Part shown: positions 26,279-26,595 of the stretch, piece after piece
Numbering within the stretch: position 1 is the stretch's first letter
Layout of the letters: the number at the start of each line of letters is the position of its first letter
From: Strigomonas culicis
Lineage: Eukaryota > Euglenozoa > Kinetoplastea > Trypanosomatida > Trypanosomatidae
Assembly: GCA_000482145.1 (NCBI GenBank)
Contig: AUXH01000233.1
Location: 1-26,595 of the forward strand
Length of the DNA stretch: 26,595 nt
Direction: 5' to 3'
Translations under genes and position numbers: made by a program
The notes under the pieces: model-generated
Told to the model about the DNA's origin: nothing
What the model saw: only the letters and a program-made list of their open reading frames with translations
Database searches by the model: none

Positions 26279-26479
26279 ATGGGCAAGGTCCACGGGTCCC
26301 TCTCTCGCGCCGGTAAGGTGAAGAACCAGACGCCGAAGGTGGCGAAGTCTGAGAAGGCGAAGCTGCCGCGCGGCCGTGCGCTGAAGCGCGCCAAGTACAC
26401 GCAGCGGTACCTGTCGAAGACGCTGAAGCCCGGCGAGAAGCTGAAGATGAACAAGCAGCCCCCTGGTAAGGCTGGTTAA
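26279..26479 (+). CDS. RPS30: 40S ribosomal protein eS30
   Basis: The protein is 66 residues. [20 protein letters not shown] is the conserved eS30 N-terminus, and the rest is Lys/Arg-rich with [11 protein letters not shown] and a short [10 protein letters not shown] tail. Here it is a stand-alone gene rather than fused to a ubiquitin-like domain as in animal FAU. It is a small-subunit protein near the decoding site. Third codon positions are nearly all G or C, consistent with high expression. A decayed copy lies 5.4 kb upstream on the same strand. Confidence 0.97.
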   Translation: MGKVHGSLSRAGKVKNQTPKVAKSEKAKLPRGRALKRAKYTQRYLSKTLKPGEKLKMNKQPPGKAG

Positions 26480-26595
26480 TTCCAGTTTGTTCCTTTGGTT
26501 GAGAAATATATGTTTTTTCTTTCTCGTTTATTACTAAAAAAAAAATAGTCTTGCTCACGTGTAAGCGCACGTGTGTGGCTGTACTGTTTAACCGG

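Overview
The window is nuclear DNA of a trypanosomatid or close kinetoplastid relative. All genes are intronless. They lie in two head-to-head directional clusters, with long pyrimidine tracts and AG acceptors (spliced-leader trans-splicing) upstream of the genes. The leftward cluster (about 1-12,032) is entirely on the minus strand and the rightward cluster (about 15,591 to the end) entirely on the plus strand. Between them is a divergent strand-switch region with two tRNA genes. Species cannot be fixed from the sequence alone. Stop codons are used in the standard way.

Leftward cluster, in order of transcription from the switch: a FUN14-family membrane protein carrying an EF-hand (11,646-12,032), a mitochondrial-type protein of unknown function (10,529-11,374), two GrpE nucleotide-exchange factors (9,608-10,258 and a divergent copy 8,056-8,715), a small basic protein with a mitochondrial-type N-terminus (7,228-7,767), a protein with a C-terminal SSB-like OB fold (6,071-6,997), a DJ-1/YajL-family protein (5,233-5,829), a metallo-beta-lactamase-fold hydrolase (3,748-4,833), and a GC-rich armadillo-repeat protein that runs off the left edge (1-2,846). 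The first six look mitochondrial.

Strand-switch region (12,033-15,590): intergenic purine/pyrimidine bias reverses here, with the pivot near 13.3-13.5 kb. G-runs able to form quadruplexes sit on the minus strand to the left and on the plus strand to the right, so each outgoing transcript's coding strand is G-rich. tRNA-Gly(GCC) and tRNA-Pro(AGG) lie together on the minus strand at 14.75-14.95 kb.

Rightward cluster: the APC/C subunit CDC16 (15,591-17,228); a Lys/Glu-rich protein interrupted by an apparent frameshift in an A6 run (17,862-18,796); a fumarylacetoacetase/2-keto-4-pentenoate-hydratase-like protein lacking one expected metal ligand (19,145-19,936); a NudC-like CS-domain protein (20,168-20,665); a decayed copy of ribosomal protein eS30 (20,847-21,008); two tandem MORN-repeat genes sharing 5' and 3' flanks (21,546-23,276 and 23,972-25,660); and an intact eS30 gene (26,279-26,479). 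The block from 20.8 kb to the end has been shaped by tandem duplication.
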